From positions 12,648,052-12,712,051 of the forward strand of contig NC_088776.1 of assembly GCF_954871325.1 (NCBI RefSeq): a stretch of 64,000 nt of DNA. Direction: 5' to 3'. Below the pieces are notes generated by a model, which was not told where the DNA came from, did no database searches, and was given only the letters and a program-made list of their open reading frames with translations. Of the stretch, positions 36,601-51,600 are shown one piece after another. How positions within the stretch are numbered: the first letter of the stretch is position 1; each line of letters begins with the position of its first letter. This DNA comes from Gordionus sp. m RMFG-2023 (lineage: Eukaryota; Nematomorpha; Gordioida; Chordodea; Parachordodidae). The position numbers and the translations under genes were made by a program.

Positions 36601-39600
36601 CATAGTTTTTCTACTTACGTTTTTCGGTAAGGTTTTTTATTTGTAGTTGCGACAGGTATTTATTTAGTTCGACTGACTGAAGGATTTTATGATGCCTTTT
36701 TGAGAAAATATTAAATTCCCAATTAAATGTTTTCTTTATTAATATATAAACTTTCGCGATAAAATTGTTTTTAGTGCTCCTACTCATTTAGATAATGTAG
36801 ATTTTAATTGTCGTTTTCGTAAAATGATACCTTTTATTATCCTAATAAAATACTATAATAGTAATAGCTATTTAAATTTAGTTGTTCTTTCGTAAAATGA
36901 AACCCTTTTATAATCTCTTACAATTTATTTATCTTTAGCCGCGTTGCTTATCAAAATCTTATCGAATTTAATAGCTATTCGGAATCACAATTTGAAATTA
37001 TCAAGGGTCCGGCCTGATCCGACTAATTTTTTTTTTTTATAATAGATTTAATCCAAATCTCTTATTTTAGAAATAATTTTAAGTTTGATCCCAATTAAAA
37101 ACAAAAAATTAAGGAAAAATATTTACTGAGTAAAAAAAGTACCATTTAAAATGAAAGCGGAAAAATTATAAGCGCTATGGAAAAATAATAAAAAAAAAAT
37201 TGGTTTTGAGATAAAATATTTATAAAACCATTTTTTGGTGGGCAATATAATTTCTTTTTTCATAACTTTACTTTTATCTACCATCTTAAAACATCTTAAA
37301 AAACTGTGATATATATTTTTATGAACATTTTTAAATGAAAAATATTACCCTTATTGAAGATTGGGAATGCGAACATCTTAATTTTTTTTATCCAAGCTTT
37401 CAAACCCGAAGTGCTATTTTGAAGGCATCAACATTGCTACACTTCATAGAATAGATGATTTCCATTATATATTAAATAATACATATACATATACAACGTA
37501 ATCAATTCTTCCCCACGAGGATCTAAATGAGTAAATGCAACTTTGCATATTATAAAATTAGTTTAGAAATACGATAGCTGGACAAAAATTTTAAATATTG
37601 AATGTGTAGTATTGATATAATATTATTATATAGGATTTAGACAAAATTTTCCTAAGTTAAATATACTATTTCAGGAAGAAAAAAAATCTCGACTTTGGAC
37701 TTCCGGAAATTCGAAAATATCAAAATTGTTATTTTTTTTATTAACAATAGGGTAGATTGGATCGTACATCATTTTGGTATAAGAGAAAATTATGAACATA
37801 ATCGGAACGGCAAAAATTTAGGTAGTGATGATATAACCAATAGCAGATTTTTAAGGAATTTTCATACTCGTTCATACTAAAAATATATTGAATAGGTTGT
37901 GGGTGGGTAGATTTAAAATATAACGAGATAAATGCATATTTAATTATTTTTTAAGGCTATGTTCAAAACTTCAAGAAAGAAAGGTGGACAAAATTTGAAA
38001 ATTTTAATGAAAATAATAAGGGAATAAGCCTTTATATAATTATGAAGTAGTATAATATTAATTTAAAAAACTTATATAATACTAATAATTTAAGTGTAAG
38101 CGAAAATTTGTGTTGGCTTTGCTTTGGCGGCCACTAATCCTATCGAATTCTGCGCATCTTTACTCTCGTTTCTGTTTTTGTCTTTAATTTTTGCTGTCAT
38201 CGGCAGAGATCCAAGTTCCTTTTTAACGCCAACGTTAAAATTGGGGAAAAAATAGCCTAAGCATATCCCAAGTACAGGATGCTTAATCAGGAGATCTAGG
38301 TCATTGAAAGTATAAAGCTGAGATGATTGCACTTTATTATGTTTAGAGCCAACCTCTGACTTAGGTAATATCCCTCGTTGGGATCCTTGATCCTAGCAGA
38401 GATCCAGTTCCCCAACTCTTTAAAAAAAGTGATTTATGTCAAGAACAATTTTCTATCATTATTTTGGAAAATTCCATTAGTTTATTTAAATTTATTTTGT
38501 TAATTTTGTAAAAGTTCTCATATTTTGTAAGTTATTTTTCCCTCAAGTTTTGGACATAGCCTAAAATATAAGTTTTATACCAATAGAAGAAATGTAGACA
38601 AGCAGAAATGCATATATCATGTGAAATAAAATATAAATTAAATTACTTTATATTTATTGACTTGTAATTTGAACCTTACGCGCCAATTCGTAAATTCCTC
38701 ATTTGTGTCTCGATGTTTCCTTTCCCTTATCCCTTTTACGATCTGTTAATTTTTTTAAAAATAATTTTTATTATTGATCTTCGCATTCTAAAATTCATCT
38801 TTTATTCAAAATGTCGCTATTTTGCTTAATTTTTTTTTTCGTTTGCATGAATATTTTATAGCTAGGGTAGCTATTCTATGTTCGCACTCTTATTTTATTA
38901 GTCATATTTAATAATTACAATTTCATTATAATATTTTATGAATCATGCTAGAGAAGAATTCATAATCAGTCTATGTTTCACAATTTTTTAGCCTCAAAAT
39001 TATGAAATCGATATGATTATTTCCAACAACAATATTATTATTTTTTTGTAAGCATAAAAAAAAGATTCACCAAACATTTTTAAAAATTAGTTTCAATTTT
39101 TTAAACGTGATTACATAAAAAAGTTCGAAATTAAAAAGCTATAATATTTTAATTTTTATATAATACACTTTTTTTTGTATAAATCATTATATAGAAATAT
39201 ACGGTCAAATCTGCATAAGATGTCTAAATATACGGTTAAGTTTTGGCTAATTTATAGAGGTGTTGTTAATACCTCCTTATCTTGAAAACCTTAGGTCAAT
39301 CATGTCCTGTCAAAATCCTATTTAAAATGTTCAACATATTCTTGAATAGAATCCTGCAGGATTATTTTTTCGCAGTTTGAGCCCGTAGTTAATCATATAT
39401 CGTGTCCGAGCTTGACCTGAGCTTAAACACAATTTTTTTAATCCGATCCGAGCCCGACAAAAAAAAATTGGTATTTTTCACCCTGTTTATTAAATATAAG
39501 TAGGAATTTCCTCCATACTTTAGTTTTTCATTTGTATTTTCTTTGGTCTCAAATTCTTGAGTTCTAATCTTTTCAGAAAATATTATAAAATTTGGATTCA

Positions 39601-42600
39601 TTCTATTAACAAAAATATAAAAATCGGAAGCTATTTAATTGAGTAAATGTTAGATAAAACAAACGTTATCAAATTATAATATTTCATAACTGTTATAACA
39701 GTTTAATATTCTAGATTTTATGTTGGCTAAATGTAGAATATACTATAAATTTTATTTAACCTCATAGATATGATGTATATAAGTAACAGAGATTTAACTA
39801 GTCGCAATACAAATTATAATCACAGAAAATTGTTATTTTGGGAAATGGAAATTACTTAAATGAATGAGTGAAATGTGTAAGATGAAAAATATCATGTGAT
39901 TTTGATTGATATTTCGATGAAACAAAATGATTATTGAGGATATTTTTAATATTTAATATCCGTGTCCGAGAAAAAGTTTAAATATCCCAACCCAACCCGA
40001 GGTTCGGGGCTTCAGACAGCCCGCGCGGGGTTCTATTCGTGACTTACTTGAAGTGATTAAGATAAGGAGGTGGTTACCTTTAGAAAATTCATTGGAGTTG
40101 TTCATTCCCCATTCATTTTTTATCATTAAATAGAGCTGCTAAATTGGCGAATTCTCCTTGTCACCAAGATGCGAGCCGTAATAAATCCTAAACTTAAGCC
40201 TGAGACCCTCAAACACTGGGAGTACGAATCATTTGTGTCATTAAAATCTATGGGGGGAAGGGTGCCATCTTAATCAACATCTTTATATGAATTATTTCAT
40301 ATGTTAGTCATCGGGGGGGGGGCGTCTCTGAGTCATTGCTTTAGGAGAGTCGAGAAGACTGAATAAATTGCTTATAACGTCCGATATCAAAGCGCGCTTA
40401 TAGTCGATAATGCTTTGAAGTGGGGCTTATACTTTATAGTGGTAAATTAATTTTTTTTAAAAAATTTTCCTAATTACCTTTATTATTTCTTCGCTTAAAG
40501 ATGATCCTTTTTTAAAATCAATTTCTGGTGTAAATATTTAATTACAACCGTTTTAAGATTGTTCCTTAATCCCCATATCATCTTTATACACGTCGTTATA
40601 ATATTATGATTTGTAATATGGACATTCCCGAAATGGTATAAAAAAAATTGCGATAAAAGTTAAAATGTAAGATATAAAATATGATTCACATTCAAAATAA
40701 TAAGACGACAGTTATGAAATGTTAAATTTAATTCGTCACAACTTAAATTAAATATTGAAAAAATAAATATATTTTATTAAAAAATTTTTCTTCTTCTTTC
40801 TGGGGGGAAAAAAAATCAATATATGTTAGACATTTTAAATGTAATGTATAATAAAGTTAATATGGTGACCGTTATGAATTATGATTTAATAGCCATTTTT
40901 AAAGAAGAAAATATTTGGCCTTGGCCTTAAGAAATAAAAAAAATGTGCATCTTGTCGATATCCTTATTAGAGATCTGCTAAGCATGGCTCTGCTCGTTTC
41001 GGCCCGTTGAGAATTTTTGCACAAATTGTCGAGCCCAGCCCGACCCTTTTTAATTTTTTAAACAATTTTCCAGCCCGCGGACCGGACTTTAGGATTAGCC
41101 AGACTTTGCAGTCTTTTTTCAATACATATTTTCTGCGGCATTAGATTTTTTACTGGACTAAAGCATACAGATCAGGAAATTTATAGACTTCCAAAAAAAA
41201 CAAGTTTTTGTTTAGTCTCAACATAGCTTCCTTCAATTTTTTTTTGTGACCATTTTTTTACAGTTTCAGTTATGAAATCCGCTAGAGTTATTTTATTTTT
41301 CCTGTCATCTATTATTTTAAGATTTGGATTATACGGGTGATAAAAAATAAATGTACTAATATATTCTTTTTTAAAAAAATATTTTTTTATTTTTTAACCT
41401 ATAACCCTTAAAAATAAAAATAATGTACTTTTAGATCAGTTTCTACTTAGAGAACTAAAGATTATCTAAAATTTATATTCATTTTATTAAATAATATAAT
41501 TATGATGGATAGCATCTATTTTTTATAGAAAATTGGGGGTCGAGGAAATGAACGAATTTAATTTAAGTAATTTCTTAATTATAGTATGAGCATTTTATTA
41601 TCAGTATTTTTGTATTGGGTGAGTGGATCTATGTTTATCAACATTCATTTTGATTTTTTTTTAAAGTTCGTCAGATCGAAATATTTTATTTATAAGTGCT
41701 GGTGGAGTCATTTTTATGATTATGGTTTAACCCAAGGAAATTGCCGTTACAACAGCTGATCTATTAAAATGTCCATTCATCAATTTATAATTACATGACT
41801 TGTCAGGTTTGACAGGTTATTAATAAAAATGATTTATTAAAAATCAATTTAAACCTTACCTATATCTCAAACCTTTAAATTTAAATAACTCCAACCTATA
41901 TCTCATTATCCTTTAATCCTACTACTAAATGCTTGTTTAATTTTAAATATATTTCATCTAGGGCTGTGCCGATATTCAATATCAAATCGGGACTGATATT
42001 TCACGTTTTTTAAAAATATCAGATCAGGCCGATATAACTGATCCGATATTTTCATTGTTTTTGGTTATATTATGATTGTATTTATATAATTATAATTAAT
42101 ATATCATTTATTTTATACATAATTTCATAATAATAAATTCATGAAAAGAACCAAAATTCAATTTATTTTTAACTTTAAAAAAAATCGAATTATTTTAGAT
42201 ATGAGTCATATTAAGTTAATGTTTTTAAAGGACTAACTCAAGATTTTAGCCTAAAATAAATTATTCAAGCTTGGAGATTTTGCCCACAGTTGGCAGAAAT
42301 GTTTGGACATCTATTGAAAAAATTAGTGGCTTCGGTAATAATATTTTGGCTAAAATCTTGATAGCCATTTTAAAAATCGATTAATTCGTACCGTTTAACA
42401 CTACATTCGACCATAAGCATTTAACTTATATTTTAAATGAGATATTTAACTATTGTGAATAAAAATAAACAAATACACTTAACAATTTGTGAAAGTTTTT
42501 TTTTAATAGAAAATATTAATTTTATGGTATTTATTAAAATATAGATTTGTATAAAATCGAATAAGATCAGTAAAAAATTTGTGGATCGGTACAACCCTAA

Positions 42601-45600
42601 TTTCATCCAATTAAAAAATTTCCTTCAGTTGAACACATTTCTTGAGTTGAGCGATTATCCACTTTTAAAGAGGATTTTATATAGAAAGAGATTATCTTTT
42701 CAATGAGAAGAAAATTTAATTAGTAAATGATTAATGAAATAGATACTTAATATATTCAGATTTAATTCATAAACAGAGTAATGCATTTTTAAAAAAATGC
42801 GGTTTGTATACGATTAAATATAAAATATCAATATAGTCCATCATTTAAATAGTTTGCTAATTGAAGCACTTTGAAATTTCAATTCTCGAATTATTTTTTT
42901 TCTTTAAATAATTCTTATGAATTTTTGATATCGCGGTATAAAAAAATTCCTATACAATTATGGCACAAAAAGGTTGTTTAAATTTTTTTTAAATTTTTTA
43001 TTTGATATTATACAATTAACGATATTTTAAATAATATTTTATGCATAGTGTAGTATTACATTATTTTCCAAATTGTTTATAAAGGGAAAGAAATAATATT
43101 AAATCTTATACTTTTTGTTGAGGAAGAAAAATCAATCAACAAAAATAATTTCAATTTTACACATGTTTTGATAAATTATCATATTCATAATCATCCTTTT
43201 TTAAATTTAGAAAGTAACAAGTTACATTATCTCAAAAGTAACGAATTTACAACCGATCATTTTTAAATATAGTTTTTTTATTATAGAATTTTTACAAATT
43301 TTAATCAAAAGAAGAATTTAAATAAAATAATATGACTTAAAAAATATCATATAAAAGAATTTTTGAATTTGTAAAATCATCATAAAGATAATAAATGATA
43401 TACATAATATTATTTAACATATTTCAAAATTTTTCTGGAGAACTTTTAAAAAAAATGTTTCACACATTCTAATAGGAGATAACACTATAACAATGAAAAT
43501 AAAGGATTATTCTAAATTATATTTTAATATTTTTACTGTTGATTTTTAATATGCTACTAAATATGATTTATCGAAAAAAAATGCAATTTCAAAAATGTGA
43601 ATATAGAATAATATAATATTCAACTGACGATATTTTAAAATTAACTAGTTACATACAGGTAATATGTAAAAAATATTAGTTAGTTATTTTTTCTTAACAA
43701 TGTAACTAGTTCCGGTAAAAATAACTTATTTCGGTCAAAGTAATTAGTTTCTGGTTCTGGGTTCGAATTCAGCAAGGATCATGCTTTTTCTTAGGCCAAT
43801 TTGGTTGTTTTATTTTTGAAGGGATGATACATATATATATAGATCGGATTCTATCACTTGATTCCGTTAATATAATGCATTTTAATAAATTTTGGTCGTT
43901 TTTAGCTAATTAGGTTGTTATTTAGAAAATGGCTATATGTTGACTTGGCAATATCTAGCATTAACCTCTTTAACAGCACCATTTATATTTTGATTACGCT
44001 ATAAATATAATTTCAGTTAAAATGTAATTCGACACTTTTTCGAACTAGATTTTATTGAAATTATGCCACTATGTTTAAAATATTTATATCGAATTATTTT
44101 GGCCAAAAATTTTTTAAAAAAGTTTAAAATTGACAATTATGAAAATTTTCAAATGTTTGAATTATATTTTCACTCAAATTATATGAATACGTGATTAAAT
44201 ATCCATCATTACCTATTTTTATTTCAAAAAATATAAAAAGGTTTAAAAATGATATGACATATTATAATAGTGCGCACAATTTGAACGTTTCAAACAGCCT
44301 TTCAAAACGCAAATAATGCATTTTAAGTACATTCGTTAAATTGGACATTTTTTTTTGTTTTAAATTTAGACGTTTCATATTAAAAAAATAAAAATTAACG
44401 CTTCAATTTAAACATAGCTGCATTTACGTTTTTTATTTGCGTTGAAACGCTGCGTCGGCACTAATCAATACGTTTATAAGATAATGATTTTAATCAAAAA
44501 AAGTTTGAAAATTATTATTTTTTTTTTAAATTAAAAAGTTAAATAAAATGGATTAGTCTAACTTCTAAATCCGGCTCTTATTTTAAGTAGATTTCGTCAA
44601 TTTTTGTGCACACTTTAGGTTCGCCTCTCCTAACCCTCTATTGCACGCTTTATAATACTCATTTTTTACTATATATATATATAATATATATAATAAATAT
44701 ATATATATATAGAAGGAACAATTTTTTTTGGATTTGTTAAACTTTGTGCTGTACCTCTTTTACACTTATTTATATATTCGGATTGCATCGATACCCGTCT
44801 ATTACTCGAGGTTGAATTAGTACTTTTATTTCATTTACACCATACATCTGCGACTGATATTTTAAAATCTTCCTGGCATGTTACAATCCCTTCGATATAA
44901 TAGCCATCCATTAGCAAGCATCATATCAAATATATGAAATGCTGTAGGGAATTTATAACATCTACTCCGCCTATGTTTTTATTATAATTTTTAACAATGG
45001 CTGGACATTTCACGTTAATTCTTTCCTTTTTTTCGATCAAATTGTTTCACATAGGATATTGGGTAGGCCCCTATAAAGCTACTCATTTGATAAACGGAAC
45101 GATTGTCAAATCATTTAATAACAGATAAATTGACTCCATTTTTTATCAAAACTTCCTCTTCCCTTTTTTAAAAATTCTTGATCTGTCTGCAAAACGCATT
45201 TGAGGCGATTTGCCCTAACGGTTGATACATATTGTATCTCCCTTGCTCTAATATAACCATTAAATTTATGCGAACCAATTGTCACAGCATAACCCAAAAC
45301 TTTCTTGCAACTAGACTTCGACAACCATGTGCAGAACAAAATTCCCACAAGCCCCGAAATCTGGCATCTCTTCGAGATGAAGAATTTTCCCCATATACAT
45401 ATCATAATTATAAATGATACTCATTTTCACATAATAAAAAATTTAAAACTCCACTTTTTAGGTTTTTGGTGGGTTTTATTGTTTCATCTTACTTTGCCTT
45501 TTGAAAGGAACAACTTGTTCATCGCATATATATTTTCTCTTAGTGGAATTTCTTTCATAATATCTCGTCAGCATAGGTTTTAATTTAAGAACATCATGTC

Positions 45601-48600
45601 CTTCGGTCCCAAAATGACATGCTTTCATGTTGTTATTTAGGTAAAAATATTATTTTATGAACTCCCACCTTTTACTGATATAATATTAGCCAATATGCGG
45701 CTCTAGTATAAGCTGCCCAATATAAAATAGTTCTTGTCAGACAGAATTCCTATGAATTTTTCTAATTCATCTAGCGTTAAAGGGGCTTGCTAGGATCTTT
45801 TTGAATTGCATAAAGATCAGATTGTAATACTATTGGTGGAAGTAAATTTTCCTGTAAAATTCTGAAGTAATATATATCAGACTTTCAACTTTATTGACGA
45901 AGGGTAAACAACCTTTCCAATCTAAGGCTATTCATGGGACATTAGTTCCATATATTTCGTCGTCCTGACAATCCATCATCTGGCTGGCTTGAGTCAGAGA
46001 CAGTGCTTTCAATATCCAAATCATTTGAATCAAATACCTTAAAAAATTTTATAGCATAAGAAATGCTAAATTTACCAGTGTCATATGGTATATATTCATC
46101 ATCAAGATTCATTCAATTGAGAATCCTCACTCTCTACCGGTATTCTAAAATTTAATTCACTCATTGAACTATAAATATATTTGATAAAATTTTCAATAAA
46201 TATTTTATTATGACAATAATCATCTAAATGCACAATGTTAACTTAAGTTAACATACCATATTATTAGAAATAAAAAATGTATTTAATTTAAAAATTTACA
46301 AAAATGGAATTATATTAAATGATATTACTTTTACTAGTTTTCAAATATTTATAGGATTCCACTAAAATTTGAATGATTTATAACGAATCAAAATACGAAA
46401 AATAAATTTAAATTTTCAAGGTAACCATTTTATAAAAAGTGATAATTAAATGTATAATATTTGTTAGAAAAAATAATGTTATGTTCATAATTACGTTTTT
46501 ATTATAAAATATATATGTTACTTAGAATATACAATGTGCGTTGGATCGTAAAATCATTTATAACAATATTTATAGCAAAATAATTAAGACGTTGCCTCAG
46601 GTTTACGCGGAGCAATAAATGGCTAAGCTAATTTTTAGCCTTAGAGTCTAGCCGTTTTTTCATGCTAAAAACTTGTCCAAGCGGTTTTAAGATGTGCATT
46701 ATTAGTAATTCAATGTAAATTATTAATGTTGCTAAAATAAAAAGATAATCCTTTTGGAAAATATAATCCCCCAATTTTAAAGCAAATTTTTTATTCGCAC
46801 TTGTTTTGCTATCGAAAATCTCGTTTTAGGCGTTTTTCAATAAACGGTAAATCAAAGATTTTAACCAAAAAATATTACCCTAAGCCTCGAGATTTGGTTA
46901 AAAGAGGATCAAAAACTGCCATCTTATATGTGAAATCTCCAAAACAGGTAATATGTATTCTTGGGATAAAGTTTTGAATATTATCTAAATCCATGTTTTC
47001 GGCAACATGACCATCCTAAAATTAATATACGTTTTTTTTAAATTATCACAATCATTTTAAAACTCTCATTCTTTTCTTCGTTTTTACGTTAGAATTTATT
47101 TTTTCTTACGTATTTTTTATACATGTCGTATTGGGATATGGAATCCATGGGGTATTGGAATCTCTCATTTCTTATATTTTATAAATCAATATTTGACTCG
47201 AATTATATTTCAAGGTACCCACATTGTGAATTTCAAACAATTTTACAGTGAACTAATGTTAAACGACTTGTCTCGAGAATTTGTTAATAGATGTTCTAAC
47301 CTTCCTACGACCTATGAACAAAATCTCCAGACTTGCGTAATATATTTGGCTAAAATATTGGGTTGATTTTGAAAATCGAGCCGTTTAACAACAATACCGT
47401 GAACATTAGAACTATTCTTAATTTATGGTGATTTTTGCATTTGAATTTTTCGTACAAATAGGGTAGGTACTATTCTACACATGCTGGGATAAATTTCCTG
47501 GTAAATCGTAAATATTTTTTTTAAATCGCACTCGTACACGATTTAAAATCTATTTAGCTTCCTCGTGGATTCTATATCCCAATACGATCTCGTCTTAGCG
47601 TCACCAAATTATTTACATTCGCTAGAAGTTTTATCTAAGATATTTATTTTCTTAGCAATCTTACTAGACTGCCTATAGTTTTCGAAAAAGGGTAATGATA
47701 ATCTTGAGAAGCAATTTATATCTTATTTAATCTATAAGTGTAAAGAAGATATCTTTACAAGAATTAGAATATTTTTAAAGGTTAAAGTAATTTTCCCTTT
47801 TTATACGTTTCGTCTGAAAATTCCCCTTTTAGATCGAATTACAAAATTTAAAAAAAAATATTGACAGCTATCAGAAATATTTTATGTAGTATTGCGCGAG
47901 ATATATTTAATTTATAATATTTTATTCTTCTGCAAAAATAATATAAATTTGACGCCCTTTATATCTTCGTGCGCTTCACTGCTTTTGTCATACCCTCATC
48001 CCGCCCCAAAATATCATGGATATCAAGATTAATTAATAAAATTATAAAACAATTCTCGACCTCGACAAGATCTTTCGCGAAGATGTTACTATAAATCTCA
48101 AAAAATGATTTCTTTAGATATTTATGATTATTACATCTTAACTAAATAGTCCTGATCGTATATCGAAAATAAATATAACACTGTTTCTTCGTTTTCGAAA
48201 ATGCTTATTAAGTGTTTGGGTGTGGATACATTTGTATTTCTTAACTTAGAACCATATAATACTAAGATTCTGCGTAAAATGACTTGGTTTACATCTTAAC
48301 CAAGGATGCAAAAATGTTGGCTTCCCGAACGATTATAAAACCTATTATTATAATTTACGACATATGTAATATAAATACAAGAATATTGAAGTTATATCTT
48401 TCTTTTCCTTATTATCATAATTGCATAATTAAAAGGTGATAACATAAAATATTAAAATTAATCGATATTTAAAATTTTTTTACATCAATTACATAGTCTG
48501 ATAAAAAATCAATACAGGGTATAATTACCTCAATTTTATTTCCACCATTATTTATTAGAGATTTGCACGGGCCATACTAAAAAGAATTTGTATTGGCCAG

Positions 48601-51600
48601 GCAATTTAAATGGCCGAAAAACCTGATATGCTAATTTTCATTTTTTTATTTGCTATTTATCTTTTTTGAGATTTCCATCAGGAGTGTAGGGGGTTAATAT
48701 TATCATTGGCTTGGGGGGAAAGAAGGAGGTGTAGAAGTGCCTATATATAGTTTTAAATATTATTTTAATGTACATTTAAAGTATTTTATTGTCCAAATAG
48801 CATAACAATCCAATCCTATGGATATGAATAATATTTTTATGCTATACATAAAATTTTCTCTCCCAGATCCTTATTATTATTTTAAATTATGATTACTAAT
48901 TTTTGGCGCTTTCAATGCCAATCTAGTTAATAATAAGCAATAATTTTTACCATTTAATTTATAATTGCATTTATTTGACCCAAACCTATAAAAGAAGATC
49001 TAGTCAACATTTTCTCTGTCTTCCAGATCATAATTTTGATATAGAATTTAATTCTTTATCAAGTGAGGTCCAGCAAAAAAACACTCATATATAATATTAA
49101 ATGAACATCACTTATATAATGTTATAAGTTGAATAGGTTGATTTTTTAAATTTGAATAAATAGGATTTTAAACGGAAATGTATTGCAGCATGTGTAATAG
49201 AGTATACCTACATTATGAATTTTAAACAATTTTAACATGAACTTCATTAGTAATTTATAAAATACACAAAAGTTCATGGCAAAATTGTCTGAAAAATATT
49301 AGATATATCTAACACAATGATGGAATACATTTCGGATAAAATCAATTTAAAAATAACCTTCATAGATTATTTAAAATAAAGATTCGTAATCCAAGTCTAT
49401 ATTCCAGAAAAACCTACGACTTATAATATCTACAATAACAAAAAGATGTTTAAATGAGTGCGATTTTCTTATATATGCCTTAATGTATGTATATTAGTGA
49501 TCTGCATCGGGCCTAATTTTTCAAGCCCGGCCCGGCCCGAAATTTTTTTTAAAAAAGTTTTGTCGGCCCGGCCCGAACCCGAAATATTTTTTAAAAAAGT
49601 TTTGTCGGCCCGGCCCGAACCCGAAATATTTTTTAAAAAAATTTACCGGCCCGACCCGGCCCGAATTTATTTAAATATAGAAATTAATTTTTATAATTAC
49701 TAAAAATAATAGACATATGTTATATGTCGTTTAGTTTCAATAAATAAAATCAAAAATTTTTATTTTACATAAAAAATTCAATATAAAATTGATCCGATTA
49801 TTTAAAATAGAATTAGGCCCGAGCCCGGGGCCTAACTTTGCAGATCTTTATATATTATATATATAACTTACATATTCACAATGCATGTATTTGCATGCTA
49901 TTTATTTTGTTTGTTTGAAGTATTTTTCTCAAATCTTATAGTGTTTATTTTTTACTAATAAAATTTTTTAAAAATAATAAACTAACTTTAAAATTTTAAA
50001 TTTAATAAGCCACGGTGCTGTTCGATTTCTTTAACTATTATCTCTAAATTCTGACACGAAGTTTTATTTCTTCCTTTAAAAAAACTATTTGTAATAGTTA
50101 AAGAGGAGCAAAAGAGTGAAATCAGGCCATGATTGATAGCTAACAACGCGACGCGCCATTTATGGGTTGACACCATTTTAAGATGTTTATCTTTAAACTG
50201 CCCCCCCCCCCTTCCAACTCATAATACTATAAAGCGTTGGTCGTCATATAACAAGTTTCGAAATTACAACCAAATTTTATTAAAAATGCAGTAAGACCGA
50301 CATATTATATATTAACGGAATCACGGGGCCGCTCTAATATTTTATATATCATCACCATAGCAGGACCACTTAGTTTGCTTCAGAATAAAACCTTGCTGGA
50401 TTCGAGCCCAGAACTAACGAATTAGTGATGCACGCATTCAACCATTTGAACCATAGACGTTACTCAAAAGCGACAATTTTTTTTGGATATACGGATAAAA
50501 TTACGACGCTATCTGTTATTTTAATATAACACACATAAAATAAATAACGTTCAACGTTATAAATCATTACTCCAACTATTGAGATATAACTTTTATTTTA
50601 AATGTTTTATTTGAAAAGGTTTCCCCTTGTTAACTTAACATATTATAAATGATAATGACTTAACATTTTGAAAATGATCTTTTTTTTGGGGGGGGGGGGT
50701 AGGCTTAAGTTGCAATATAAGTAAAACGATGGCATCGTCTCTCACTAACGACAATAAAAACCATGTTCTATGCCTGCAAGTTTATTTTGAGCACACGCCT
50801 TTCATCATTTTAAATGAACTAATTGTTGTTCCTTATAGCAAGAAATGGATTTCGACTATGAATTCTATTTTATGCTTGTTACAATAAATTGTAGTGATAA
50901 TAAATAACGCGATTACTATCTGGGGAAAAAATATTTTTTTTATCTCTCATTAAATTGAAATTCTAGCATCATATTACAAAAAAAGTTTTGGTTTCTTTTT
51001 TTTTACTATGCGTATTATATATTTACAAAAGTCCGCAACTTTAATTAGTTTTTATTTTTTTCAATATATTTTGTTAATAAAAAAAATTAATTTTGACCAT
51101 TCAATGAACATCATCTTATCTTAACCCTCTCCCCTATATTTGGTCCCATTACTAATATTTTTGTATTGCAGGAACCTTCATAAATATCCATTTTAAAGCT
51201 CAGTTTGGGAGTGGGGGGATTAACTCGGTCTTTTATTTTTTTATTTATCGGCCCGTTTATAAATTTAAAAAATTTAGTCATTTGTGGCCCAATCCTGGTT
51301 TTTAAATTTTGCCATTTTGTTGTATTTTATAAATGGCTTTTAAAGGAAAGTAGCCTCTTAAAAATAGGCTACTAATTTTTGGCCCTTATCTTGTTTAGTA
51401 TAATAAACTAAATGTCGAGCAATGTGTTACGTTTCTATTTGGGGAGGGAGGGGGGAATGGTTTTTGTATAATTTTACTTGAATTTCAGAAGATCCTTTAT
51501 TAGTTTTTTTTAAAGAATATTGTTTGTTTTGATTATATAATAAAATGTTTTTGTTCTGTTTTGTACCCATATTTTAAATGAATGCATTAGATTTATTCAT

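Noticed and set aside
45115-45583. several overlapping ORFs on both strands
   Set aside because: Pieces or shadows of the decayed piggyBac transposase, not separate genes.
49458-49703. 81-codon ORF with repeated ARPEPEIFFKKVLS
   Set aside because: It is a frame through the GC-rich tandem units of the MITE at 49495-49850, not a gene.
50681-50700. long G run after a T run
   Set aside because: Simple homopolymer; may be a sequencing artefact and carries no further signal.
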